DNA of 54,014 nt from Minwuia thermotolerans. GTDB taxonomy: Bacteria; Pseudomonadota; Alphaproteobacteria; Minwuiales; Minwuiaceae. How positions within the stretch are numbered: position 1 is the stretch's first letter; every line of letters starts with the position of its first letter. The notes under the pieces were generated by a model, which saw only the letters and a program-made list of their open reading frames with translations, ran no database searches and had not been told where the DNA came from. Location: contig BQJF01000019.1 in the NCBI GenBank assembly GCA_021604565.1, positions 1 through 54,014 of the forward strand. The letters are read 5' to 3'. The position numbers and the translations under genes were made by a program. This document shows, in pieces, positions 1-7,920 of this stretch.

Positions 1-951
1 GTTCAGCAGTCGGCCCAGATGTTTCAGCGCGGTATCCGGCATCTCCGCCATCGGGCGCTCGGGCAGGTGCTGCGCGGCGAGTTCGGTGGCCAGCCGCGCG
101 GGCAGCAGTTCCGCCAGAACCGTTGCGGCCTGCGCCTTCGGACGGGTTTTCTTGGCGTCCAGCAGGACCTCCGCCGCGTCAGTTCCCGGAGCAATGTCGA
201 GGGTGATGTCCGCACCTTCCTGCCAGTACGAGGAGATCTGCAGGATTGCCGGGCCGGAAAGTCCGCGATGGGTGAACAACATGGCCTCATCGAAATGTGC
301 GCGACCCGTGGTGGCCTTGCAGGGCAGAGCCACACCGCTGAGACCGCGCATCCACGCACCGGTTTCGCCCTGGAAGGTTAGCGGCACCAGTCCGGGCCGG
401 ACATCCCGCAGTTTCAGCCCGAACCGTCGGGCGAGGTCATGAGCGAAGCCGGTCGCACCCATCTTCGGGATCGAGAGACCGCCGGTGGCGAGGATCAAGG
501 CCGGACAGATGAAGTCGCCAAGCGAGGTCGCGACCCGAAAGTAATCCGTGCGGCTGACATCGGTGACCCTGCAGTTCAGCCGGATATCGACACTGCCCGC
601 CGTGCATTCATCCAGCAGCATCTGCACGATCTGTCTGGCTGAACCGTCGCAGAACAATTGTCCCAGCGTCTTCTCGTGCCAGGCGATGCCATGGAGTCCG
701 ACCATTTCGAGGAAGTCGTGGGGCGTATAGCGGGCCAACGCCGACTTGGCGAAATGCGGGTTGGCGGAGAGGAAATTCTCCGGTGTGCAGCCCAGATTCG
801 TGAAGTTGCAGCGCCCGCCACCGGAGATCAGGATCTTCTTCCCCACCTTCTCGGCATGATCCAGCAGCAGCACCCGCCGCCCCCGCTGTCCGGCGGTCAG
901 CGCCGCCATCAGACCTGCGGCACCGGCTCCGATGATGATGCAATCGTACAT
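1..951 (-). CDS. HI0933/YhiN-family NAD(P)/FAD-dependent flavoprotein (3' end cut off by window)
   Basis: I translated this strand directly: 317 codons are open from ATG at 951 to the window edge. The protein opens with a dinucleotide-binding motif (IIGAGAAGLMAA, about residues 5-16). It continues with the family signature KKILISGGGRCNFTN at about residues 39-53, which places it in the HI0933-like flavoproteins (PF03486, relatives of YhiN and BaiN). A second Gly-rich stretch (ILATGGLSIPKMG) lies near residue 150. Full-length members have about 390-410 residues, so roughly a quarter is missing beyond base 1. The family binds FAD; the physiological substrate is generally unknown, so no reaction is assigned. 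It is divergent from the SDR gene that starts 90 bp away. Confidence 0.85.
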   Translation of the reverse strand, partial: MYDCIIIGAGAAGLMAALTAGQRGRRVLLLDHAEKVGKKILISGGGRCNFTNLGCTPENFLSANPHFAKSALARYTPHDFLEMVGLHGIAWHEKTLGQLFCDGSARQIVQMLLDECTAGSVDIRLNCRVTDVSRTDYFRVATSLGDFICPALILATGGLSIPKMGATGFAHDLARRFGLKLRDVRPGLVPLTFQGETGAWMRGLSGVALPCKATTGRAHFDEAMLFTHRGLSGPAILQISSYWQEGADITLDIAPGTDAAEVLLDAKKTRPKAQAATVLAELLPARLATELAAQHLPERPMAEMPDTALKHLGRLLN

Positions 952-1000
952 TGGGCACCCTGTCTGCAACTGACTGCGTCCCTGACGCATGAAGGGGGTC

Positions 1001-1006
1001 TATACT
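1001..1006 (+). promoter_or_regulatory. Candidate -10 box for the SDR gene
   Basis: TATACT lies 34 bp upstream of the SDR start, in the 89-bp gap between two divergent genes. No convincing -35 hexamer is seen 16-18 bp further upstream. The SDR ribosome binding site, AGGGGAGG at 1025-1032, lies between this box and the start codon. Confidence 0.35.
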
Positions 1007-1040
1007 GGCGGGATGCTGAACGTAAGGGGAGGAATGAACG

Positions 1041-1745
1041 ATGGTGGATCCGGTATGTGTGCTGACGGGTGCGGGCGAGGGAACGGGCGCGTCCATCGCG
1101 CGCCGTTTCGCTGAGGGTGGCTATCGCGTGGCGCTGCTGGCCCGGTCGGCTGAACGGCTTGCCGAACTGGAATCCGAGATCGCCGGTTCACGGGCCTACC
1201 AGTGCGATGTCAGCGATCTGGACGCCCTGCGTGAGGTGTTGGCGCGGGTAAAGGGAGAGATGGGGGCACCGCGTGCCGCCATCCACAATGCGGCCATGGG
1301 CGGGTCACGCTTCGTGCTGGATGGCGACGCCCTGAAGATGGAGAAGATGTTCCGCGTCAACACGACGGCTCTGCTGGTGCTGGCGCAGGAGACCGTGCCG
1401 GACATGATCGAGGCAGGGGAGGGGTCGATTGTCGTGACCGGCAATACGGCAGCCTGGCGTGGCAAGCCGCACTTTTCCCACTTCGCGCCGACCAAGGCGT
1501 CGCAGCGTATTCTGGCGGAGGCCATGGCGCGCGATTTCGGGCCGAAGGGAGTCCATGTGGCCTATGTGACCATCGACGCGGCTATCGACACGCCATGGAC
1601 CCGGCCGACGTTCTTTCCAGACAAGCCGGACGACTTCTTTGCCAAGCCGTCGGCCATCGCGGATGAAGTGTTTCACGTCGCGCATCAGGACCGTTCGGCC
1701 TGGTCGTTCGCGGTCGAGGTCCGGCCGTTCGGCGAGACCTGGTAG
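1041..1745 (+). CDS. SDR-fold oxidoreductase-like protein with altered catalytic triad
   Basis: This is a 234-residue Rossmann-fold short-chain dehydrogenase/reductase. The cofactor loop TGAGEGTG (9-16) fits the classical TGxxxGxG pattern, CDVSDL (55-60) follows beta-3, and HNAAMGG (82-88) stands for the NNAG motif. The active-site region is not classical: where YxxxK is expected the sequence is FAPTK (Phe148, Lys152), and the catalytic Ser position, 13 residues earlier, is Asn135. Some SDR groups with the C-terminal pattern seen here (HVAYVTIDAAIDTP) also carry Phe, so this may be a known atypical subfamily, but ordinary hydride-transfer chemistry is doubtful. The start is supported by AGGGGAGG 8 bp upstream. 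It converges on the yqaA-like gene with a 17-bp gap. Confidence 0.8.
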   Translation: MVDPVCVLTGAGEGTGASIARRFAEGGYRVALLARSAERLAELESEIAGSRAYQCDVSDLDALREVLARVKGEMGAPRAAIHNAAMGGSRFVLDGDALKMEKMFRVNTTALLVLAQETVPDMIEAGEGSIVVTGNTAAWRGKPHFSHFAPTKASQRILAEAMARDFGPKGVHVAYVTIDAAIDTPWTRPTFFPDKPDDFFAKPSAIADEVFHVAHQDRSAWSFAVEVRPFGETW

Positions 1746-1762
1746 GCCGGGGAGAAAAGGCC

Positions 1763-2344
1763 TCAGAGCAGGAAGCGGACTGCCACGAATCCACCGATCA
1801 GACAGACCACGAACAGGATGAACAGGGGCCCGAGGTACTTCTCGATGAAGGCCCGGATCGGCTCGCCGAAGTACCAGAGCAGGGTCGCGACGATGAAGAA
1901 CCGCAGCCCACGCGCAGCCAGGCTGGCAATCAGGAAGGTCAGCAGGTCAAGGCGGGTGACGCCGCTGGCTATGGTGATGACCTTGTAGGGAAATGGCGTG
2001 ACGCCGAAGACGAAGACCGCCCAGCCACCATGTTCCTTGTAGCCCTCGCTGAAGTCAGTGAAGGCGTGGCCGTAGCCATAAAGCTGGATCAGGGGCTCTG
2101 CGACCTGATCGTACAGGAAGACGCCGATCGCATAGCCCGCGAAGCCGCCCAGTACCGAGAAGATGGTCGCGATCAGCGCCAGGCGAAAGGCGCGCTGGCG
2201 ATCAGCCAGGATCATCGGAATCAGCATCACATCCGGTGGAATCGGGAAGACGCTGCTCTCGATGAAACTGATGAAGCCGAGCGCTGGCGTGGCGCGACGG
2301 TGAGCCGCCAACCCCAGTGTCCAGTCATACAGCCGTCGCAGCAT
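1763..2344 (-). CDS. YqaA/DedA-family (SNARE-associated) inner-membrane protein
   Basis: This 193-residue hydrophobic protein has four to five membrane segments. The family core is visible: an acidic-proline re-entrant motif ESSVFPIPPDVMLIPM at about 29-44, a second half with FGVTPFPYKVITIASG near 115-130, and an Arg-containing segment (LAARGLRFF) near 145. Length and layout match the YqaA branch of the DedA/VTT superfamily. Larger DedA relatives are proposed undecaprenyl-phosphate or phospholipid transporters; the role of YqaA itself is not established. It is divergently arranged with the DinB-like gene. Confidence 0.8.
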   Translation of the reverse strand: MLRRLYDWTLGLAAHRRATPALGFISFIESSVFPIPPDVMLIPMILADRQRAFRLALIATIFSVLGGFAGYAIGVFLYDQVAEPLIQLYGYGHAFTDFSEGYKEHGGWAVFVFGVTPFPYKVITIASGVTRLDLLTFLIASLAARGLRFFIVATLLWYFGEPIRAFIEKYLGPLFILFVVCLIGGFVAVRFLL

Positions 2345-2495
2345 CCGCTGATCCCGTCGTGGTGGTGAGTTTTCCGGTGCCGATCCGAGCCGGCGGCGGG
2401 AGAATGGCGTTCAGGTTCCGCAATGTCCATGACTGCGTTGCCTGCCAGAGGCCCGGCGCTAGGTTCAAGGTGTGGACAGCAAGGAGTGTCAGGTG

Positions 2496-2996
2496 ATGTT
2501 CAAACCCTATTTTGCCCGTTTCGCGGCCTACAACATCTGGGCGAACGGGAAACTCTATGACGCGGCGTCGGCTGTCCCGGAGGTGGATCGGACTCGCGAT
2601 GTCGGTGCGTTCTTTGGCTCGCTCTCCGGCACGCTGAATCACATGATCGTGGCAGACAGGGTCTGGCTGCGCAGGTTTCTGGGCGACGGGCCGGAGGAAA
2701 CGCAGTTGAGTCGCGTCATCACCCATGACCTTGCCGAATTGCGCAGCCTGAGAGACGCTGAAGATGGCCGGATCAGCGATTTCATTGCCTCACGCACCGA
2801 GGCCGATTTCGCCGAAACCTTCAGCTACCGCAACATCGCCGGTCATGAATTCAGCCAGCCCCTGTCAGAGACCCTGGCGCACTTCTTCAACCACCACACC
2901 CACCATCGCGGACAGGCCCACGGCATCCTCACGCACCTGACCGGCAAGGCCCCCGAACTGGACCTGCTCTACTACATCCGCGATCTGGAGGGCTGA
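2496..2996 (+). CDS. DinB-like metal-binding four-helix protein
   Basis: This 166-residue protein has the DinB/YfiT layout. An N-terminal helix NIWANGKLYDA is followed by TLNHMIVADRVWLRRF with a likely metal ligand at His49, then by TLAHFFNHHTHHRGQAHG with His129 and His133/137. The three His match the metal triad of the family. Members act as thiol-dependent S-transferases or are of unknown function, so no substrate is claimed. I chose ATG 2496 (GTG 2493 is equally possible) because AAGGAG at 2481-2486 lies about 9 bp upstream. An in-frame GTG at 2472 lies before that ribosome binding site and is unlikely to be used. Confidence 0.8.
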   Translation: MFKPYFARFAAYNIWANGKLYDAASAVPEVDRTRDVGAFFGSLSGTLNHMIVADRVWLRRFLGDGPEETQLSRVITHDLAELRSLRDAEDGRISDFIASRTEADFAETFSYRNIAGHEFSQPLSETLAHFFNHHTHHRGQAHGILTHLTGKAPELDLLYYIRDLEG

Positions 2997-3007
2997 GCTG
3001 CAACAGG

Positions 3008-3420
3008 TCGATGGGCACCTGATCCTCGAGCCCAGCCTTTCAGCGTCCGTGCGGCACCCTGGATGCCCGGATCAAGTCCGGGCAAGGCGTGGTGGGGGTG
3101 GCAGGGCTTGGTTGTGTTTTGCAGGGCGTGTTGGGGCTGGCGGGCCTTGGTGGAGATGGCAGGGGCAACCCACCCTCTCCACCTCCCCACGACGCTCGCG
3201 GACTTGATCCTCGAGCCCAGCTCTCGGCACTGCGTGGGGCGAGTTTGCCCTGCCGGACCACCATGCCTACTTGGTGCTGGCAGGGCGGCATCCTGGACAC
3301 CCGGGTCAAGCCCGGGTGAGACGTGGTTGGAGTGGTCAAGGACAGTGAGCACACCTCCCGCACCTCCCCACGATGCTCGCGGACTTGATCCGCGAGCCCA
3401 GCTCTCGGCGCTGCGTCGAA
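3008..3420. repeat. Cluster of inverted palindromic repeats in an intergenic region
   Basis: The 445-bp gap between the dinB-like gene and the acyl-CoA synthetase holds no convincing gene. It carries at least four copies of one palindrome in both orientations. Two copies have loop TCAAG: 3065-3083 (GCCCGGA stem) and 3299-3317 (ACCCGGG stem). Two have loop CTTGA, the reverse complement: 3194-3216 and 3375-3397 (GCTCGCGGA stem, 9 bp). A partial copy lies near 3017-3037. Flanking sequence is also repeated: about 57 bp starting ACCTCCCCACGA at 3181 and again at 3362, and CGTGGT-GG tails after 3083 and 3317. Stem bases differ between copies but pairing is kept. This resembles the REP-like interspersed repeats common in alphaproteobacteria. 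Confidence 0.75.
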
Positions 3421-3441
3421 CCAGCTCGCTCCATACGGTGA

Positions 3442-4977
3442 TCAGATCTGGCGGCCTGCAGCCTCCCAGTAGGGCGCGCGGAGCTTGCGCTTGAAGATCT
3501 TGCCGGAATCCTCCCGTGGCAGATCCGTCGCGAAGACGATCTGCTTCGGCACCTTGAAGCGGGCGAGGTGTTCGGCGATGTAGCTGCGCACGTCCGTTTC
3601 GGTCACCGACGTATCCGAAAGTTGGACATGGGCCGTGAGCGACTCGCCGTATTCGTCGTCGGGAATGCCGAACACGGCGCAGTCGCGCACGCCGGGCATG
3701 CCGATCAGCACGGCCTCGATCTCCGCCGGATAGATGTTCACCCCGCCGGAGATGACCATGTCCTTCTTGCGGTCGCAGAGGAACAGGAAGCCTTCCTCGT
3801 CCATGAAACCCACGTCACCGCAGGTCACCAGGTGCTCCAGACCGGCTTCCTTCCGCTTCTCCGGGTTCTTGTTGTAGGTGAAGTCGGGCCAGCCGATCAG
3901 CTTCATGTAGACCTCGCCGATCTCGCCCGGACCCAGCGGCTGCATGTTGTCGTCGACGATGCGGACGTCGGCATGGGGCAGGGGGCGGCCGACCGTGCCG
4001 GGCTTGCGCAGGGCATCCTCGGAGGTGTGGAAGAAGACCGCGCCGGTCTCCGTTCCGCCGTAGTATTCGTTGATGACCGGTCCCCACCATTCGATCATCC
4101 GCCGCTTCACGTCCGGCGGGCAGGGAGCAGCCGCGTGGACGACGAACTTCAGCGATGACAGGTCGTAGCGGTTGCGCACTTCCTCCGGCAGGTTCAGCAG
4201 GCGCACGAACATGGTCGGCACCATGTGGATGTGGGTCAGCCGTTCCTTCTCGATCAGCGCCAGCAGCCCCTCTGCATCGAAACGCGGCTGCAGGATCACC
4301 AGCCCGCAGCAACGCGCGGCGAACAGGCCGTAGGCATTGGGTGCGGAATGGTACATGGGGCCGGTGATGACGGTACGTATCGACGGGTCCGGGCTGATGC
4401 CGAAGACATGGGTGAACAGGCCGTAGATCTTGTCCTGCACTTCCGGGGTCGCGGGTTCCCTTCGGACGCCCTTCGGATTGCCGGTGGTGCCGGAGGTGTA
4501 GATCATGTTGGTGCGGGTGGTCGTCGGCTCACCCACCATCGGTTCCTGCTGCTGCAGCCAGTCGTTCCAGTTGGTCCTGTCCGCGGGAACGGTGCATTCA
4601 TCCGGGGAGATGCGATAGGCCTGCATCACCTCCGGCGGCGTCTCCGCCACCAGCACGATGCAACCGTCGGGAATGCCGGCCTCGATGGCGGGCAGCATGT
4701 CGGCATGGACCACCAGGACGCGGGCATCGCAGTCATCCAGGATATAGCCGACTTCGTCCGCCGTGCCATGCCAGTTGATCGGCACCGCATAGGCCCCGGC
4801 GTTGGTGGCGCCCATCGATGCCTCGAAGAAGGCGAAGTCGTTGCGCAGCATCAGGCAGACGGCATCATCCTCGCCCACACCCAGCGCCATGAATCCACCG
4901 GCCGCCTTGGCGACATTGGCCTCAAGTGTCTCGCGATCCAGTTTCCTGTCGCCCGAACGGATGCAATCCTGATCCAT
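3442..4977 (-). CDS. Acyl-CoA synthetase / AMP-dependent ligase (ANL superfamily)
   Basis: This 511-residue enzyme should form an acyl-adenylate and then the CoA thioester of a carboxylic acid in the cytoplasm. Visible core motifs are the P-loop MIYTSGTTGNPKGV (158-171), EYYGGTE (304-310), the ATP-contact Asp in CGDVG (388), the hinge DRKKDMVISGGVNIYP (402-417) and the C-terminal catalytic Lys493 in DSGKIFKR. All are intact, so it is probably active. The substrate cannot be told; a medium-length, aromatic or sterol-like acid is typical of this subgroup. GGGGAGGAAG lies just upstream of the ATG. It stands alone, flanked by the repeat cluster downstream and dapB upstream. Confidence 0.88.
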   Translation of the reverse strand: MDQDCIRSGDRKLDRETLEANVAKAAGGFMALGVGEDDAVCLMLRNDFAFFEASMGATNAGAYAVPINWHGTADEVGYILDDCDARVLVVHADMLPAIEAGIPDGCIVLVAETPPEVMQAYRISPDECTVPADRTNWNDWLQQQEPMVGEPTTTRTNMIYTSGTTGNPKGVRREPATPEVQDKIYGLFTHVFGISPDPSIRTVITGPMYHSAPNAYGLFAARCCGLVILQPRFDAEGLLALIEKERLTHIHMVPTMFVRLLNLPEEVRNRYDLSSLKFVVHAAAPCPPDVKRRMIEWWGPVINEYYGGTETGAVFFHTSEDALRKPGTVGRPLPHADVRIVDDNMQPLGPGEIGEVYMKLIGWPDFTYNKNPEKRKEAGLEHLVTCGDVGFMDEEGFLFLCDRKKDMVISGGVNIYPAEIEAVLIGMPGVRDCAVFGIPDDEYGESLTAHVQLSDTSVTETDVRSYIAEHLARFKVPKQIVFATDLPREDSGKIFKRKLRAPYWEAAGRQI

Positions 4978-5075
4978 GGCCAGCTTCCTCCCCAGTCAGT
5001 GGTCCCGGCGACCATTCTTAACGGCCTTCGCGGGCAAGGGAAGAGGCATGGACAGGTGGGTGTCCTGCGTGCGGA

Positions 5076-5882
5076 TCAGGTGCCGCGCAGCCCCAGGACA
5101 TCAATCATGTCATAGCGTCCTGCGGAGCGGTCCGCGCACCACAGCGCCGCGCGGACGGCACCGGCGGCAAAGATGCGCCGGTCGTTGGCGATGTGGTTCA
5201 GCACCACCCGTTCGTTGTCACTGGCGAAGACGACCGAATGCTCACCCACCACATTCCCGCCGCGCAGTGCGGAATAGCCGATCTGGCCCTTCTGCCGCTC
5301 CCCCGTGATGCCATGGCGACCGCCGACAGCGACAGCATCATGGTCCTGTGCCCGGCCTTCCGCCGCCGCCTTGCCGAGCATCAGCGCGGTCCCGGACGGG
5401 GCATCCACCTTCCAGCGGTGATGCATCTCCGTCACCTCCACATCCCAGTCGATACCCAGTGCGGCGGCGACCTGTGCCGTGACCTGCACCAGCAGATTGA
5501 CGCCCAGCGACATGTTGCCGGCCTGCATGACCGTGATCTCGCGCGCGGCCTCATCGACCTTCGCGTCATCCTCCGCCGTCATGCCGGTGGTGCCGATGAC
5601 CATGGCCGTTCCGTGCCGTCGGGCATGACCGAGATTCGCAACGGTTGCGGCCGGAACGGTGAAGTCGATCACGACGTCTGCATTGCCGAAGACCGTATCC
5701 GGATCATCACTGAGCATCACGCCCACCGGTTCGATGCCGATCAGCTTGCCCAGGTCCTGGCCAATCCCGTCCGTGCCGGGGCGCTCCAGCCCACCGGCGA
5801 TCTCGGCACCGTCGGTCTCATGCACCTCTGTCAGCAGCATCCGGCCCATGCGTCCGGCGGCACCTGCGATTGCTATTCTCAT
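5076..5882 (-). CDS. dapB: 4-hydroxy-tetrahydrodipicolinate reductase
   Basis: This 268-residue enzyme makes tetrahydrodipicolinate with NAD(P)H in the lysine/diaminopimelate pathway. The N-terminal Rossmann motif is GAAGRMG (7-13), followed by DFTVPAA near 73-79 and GTTGM near 97-101. The catalytic signature EMHHRWKVDAPSGTA (152-166) supplies His154/155 and Lys158. Length fits DapB. I set the start at ATG 5882 because GGGAGG lies 8 bp upstream; the same frame stays open much further, but only over the neighbouring gene. It follows the PLP enzyme by 20 bp and is probably co-transcribed with it. Confidence 0.95.
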   Translation of the reverse strand: MRIAIAGAAGRMGRMLLTEVHETDGAEIAGGLERPGTDGIGQDLGKLIGIEPVGVMLSDDPDTVFGNADVVIDFTVPAATVANLGHARRHGTAMVIGTTGMTAEDDAKVDEAAREITVMQAGNMSLGVNLLVQVTAQVAAALGIDWDVEVTEMHHRWKVDAPSGTALMLGKAAAEGRAQDHDAVAVGGRHGITGERQKGQIGYSALRGGNVVGEHSVVFASDNERVVLNHIANDRRIFAAGAVRAALWCADRSAGRYDMIDVLGLRGT

Positions 5883-5902
5883 GTTCGTTCCTCCCGCAGG
5901 TG

Positions 5903-7036
5903 TCAGATGATCGATGACAGGGCGTGGATCAGGCGATCCGTGTCCGCGTCGGTATTGTAGAGGTGAGGGGTCACACGCATCGAGTCCCCGCGCTGGCTGA
6001 TGTAGACCTGTTGCGCCGCCATGTCCTGCACCAGGGTCTCGGGCGCACCATCCGGGAACCGCAGGCCCAGGAAGTGCGGTGCCCGCGCACTGTCCGGCGG
6101 TGCCAGCAGGCCGAGCTTCACCGCCTTCGCCGCAATGTCGCCGGTGCGTGCGCCGAGGGTTTCTGAGATGGCGTCCGGTGTCCATTCGAGCAGATGCTGC
6201 ATGGCGGTGATCGCACCGGGCAGCAGGGCAAAGTTCGACCGCTCCCCCATGTCGAAGCGCCGCGCACCGGGCTGCAGCGCATCGGTGTAGTCCAGCAACC
6301 GCGCGAAATTCTCCGAGCCCGCGCGGGTAATCCAGCCCTGTTCCAGCGCACGTCCCTGCTGCCATTTCGGCGCGACATACATGAAGCCGGTGGAATAGGG
6401 ACCGAGCAGCCACTTGTAGCAGGCACAGACCATGAAGTCGGGCTGCACGTCCGGCACGGAGAAGGGCATGGCGCCAAGCGACTGCGTCAGGTCGAGCACC
6501 AGTGCGGCACCGACGGAGCGCAGTTTCCGCCCCACCGCCACCAGATCGATCAGGCTGCCGTCGGTCCAGTGGTTGTGCGGCAGGGCGGCGATGGCGGTGC
6601 GTTCGCTGATGGCGTCGAGGATGACACGGGTCCAGTCACCATCCTGTTCCCGCTGCAGCGTGCGAAATTCCGCTCCCGACTCTGCCGCCAGATCGCGCCA
6701 GCTATAGACGTTGGAGGGAAACTGGTCCCGCAGCACCAGAATCTCCTGCCCGGCAGAAACCGGCAGGTTGGCGGCAGCGGTGGCAATGCCGTAGCTGGCG
6801 GAGGGGACGATGGCGACGTCGTCGGCGGGCGCGCCGATCAGCCGCCCGAACAGGCCCCGCGCCTGCTCGCTTTCGGTGAAGAAGTCCTGCGGCGTCACGG
6901 TCCAGGGGGTGGCCTTGCGCTGCAAGCCCGTGCTGCTCGCTGCCACGACGGGCTTCATCAGGGGCGACATGTAGGCACAGTTGAGGTAGGCGATATCGTC
7001 CGGGATTTCGAACAGATGACGTTGCGAGGCGATCAT
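5903..7036 (-). CDS. Aminotransferase class V-fold PLP-dependent enzyme
   Basis: This 377-residue fold-type I PLP enzyme is of the NifS/isopenicillin-epimerase/kynureninase-like type. PLP contacts can be placed: the substrate-side NHWTDGSLIDL at 155-165, Asp182 and Gln185 in LDLTQSLGA, and the Schiff-base Lys208 in CYKWLLGPYSTGF. The N-terminal LNCAYMSPLMKPV (18-30) resembles other members of this branch. It lacks a desulfurase-type Cys loop that I can recognise, so cysteine desulfurase is unlikely; the reaction is not assigned. It starts only 33 bp from the oppositely oriented TPR gene and is followed 20 bp later by dapB. Confidence 0.82.
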   Translation of the reverse strand: MIASQRHLFEIPDDIAYLNCAYMSPLMKPVVAASSTGLQRKATPWTVTPQDFFTESEQARGLFGRLIGAPADDVAIVPSASYGIATAAANLPVSAGQEILVLRDQFPSNVYSWRDLAAESGAEFRTLQREQDGDWTRVILDAISERTAIAALPHNHWTDGSLIDLVAVGRKLRSVGAALVLDLTQSLGAMPFSVPDVQPDFMVCACYKWLLGPYSTGFMYVAPKWQQGRALEQGWITRAGSENFARLLDYTDALQPGARRFDMGERSNFALLPGAITAMQHLLEWTPDAISETLGARTGDIAAKAVKLGLLAPPDSARAPHFLGLRFPDGAPETLVQDMAAQQVYISQRGDSMRVTPHLYNTDADTDRLIHALSSII

Positions 7037-7069
7037 GACAGGTCAGTCCATGCTGGCAGGAGGCGGCAC

Positions 7070-7846
7070 TTGAACCGCCGTGCATCCATGCGTCAAGCGC
7101 TGGCGCTGCTGCTGGCGGGCTGGGTGATGTCGGCAGGCGCGGCGCTCGCGCAGGCGCTGATCCCGACCGTGAAGACCTATCAGGCCTGTACGGAGGCCGT
7201 GGACCGCGACCCGGAGACGGGAATGACGGCAGCGCTGCAATGGCGCGACCTGGGCGGGGGCAGGGCGGCGGAACATTGCGTGGCACTGGCGCTGGCGGCG
7301 AATGGCAATACCCGCCTTGCAGCCACGCGGATGCAGGATCTGGCGGAGGTGTTCGGCATCGCGCGACCGGACATGGCGGCCACCATCATGTCCCAGGCGG
7401 CGGCGCTGTGGGTGCTGGCGCGGGAGGATGCCCGGGCGCTGACGGCGCTGGACCGTGCCCTGGAATGGCAGGGGAACAGTGCCGCACTGCATCTGGACCG
7501 TGCACATGTGCTGGCCGGCCTGAAACGTTTCGATGAAGCCCGGCAGGCAACGGACACGGTGCTCTCCATCGACGACCTGTCGGCGGAGGCCTATGCCCTG
7601 CGCGCCATGATCAACCGCCAGACCGGGCGGGCAGCGGCGGCGGAGACCGACATCGTCAACGCGCTGGCGCTGCAACCCGACCAGCCACAGGCGCTGGTGG
7701 AGCGTGCCCGTTCCCGTGCCGGTGCCGGGGACATTCGTGGCGCGCGGGAGGACCTGCTGAGCGTCATCGCACAGGACGAGGAGGCAGCGGTGGCAGAGGA
7801 TGCCCGCCGTCTGCTGGAGCAGTTGGACGTGGCCATTTCCGACTGA
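7070..7846 (+). CDS. Exported tetratricopeptide-repeat protein
   Basis: The protein has 258 residues and begins with a basic n-region, a hydrophobic core (LALLLAGWVMSAGAA) and an ALA-Q cleavage site, which predicts export to the periplasm. The mature part is helical with TPR-like pairs, e.g. AAALWVLAREDARALTALDRAL, LDRAHVLAGLKRFDEARQATD, and ALRAMINRQTGRAAAAETDIVNAL. No enzymatic motif is seen, so it is probably a protein-protein interaction module. I prefer the TTG at 7070 because AGGAGG at 7058-7063 lies 6 bp upstream; an in-frame ATG at 7088 is the alternative. It is divergent from the PLP gene with almost no spacer, so its promoter must overlap that coding region. Confidence 0.72.
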   Translation: MNRRASMRQALALLLAGWVMSAGAALAQALIPTVKTYQACTEAVDRDPETGMTAALQWRDLGGGRAAEHCVALALAANGNTRLAATRMQDLAEVFGIARPDMAATIMSQAAALWVLAREDARALTALDRALEWQGNSAALHLDRAHVLAGLKRFDEARQATDTVLSIDDLSAEAYALRAMINRQTGRAAAAETDIVNALALQPDQPQALVERARSRAGAGDIRGAREDLLSVIAQDEEAAVAEDARRLLEQLDVAISD

Positions 7847-7882
7847 GCCGGTGAACCTGTGCACCTCAGCCTCACAGCGTGC

Positions 7883-7911
7883 TTGCAAGCATGGGCAGGC
7901 AGACCTAATAC
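7883..7911 (+). promoter_or_regulatory. Sigma-70-type promoter for lepA
   Basis: TTGCAA (7883-7888), a 17-bp spacer and TAATAC (7906-7911) form a good housekeeping promoter. Transcription would begin at about 7918-7919, only two or three bases before the lepA ATG at 7921. No Shine-Dalgarno sequence is present, so the message may be leaderless or nearly so. Confidence 0.55.
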
Positions 7912-7920
7912 TCCGCCGCC

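Noticed and set aside
3063..3494. Small open frames across the repeat cluster
   Set aside because: Their peptides only read the palindromic repeats (LDPG-like words) in several frames; no gene is supported.
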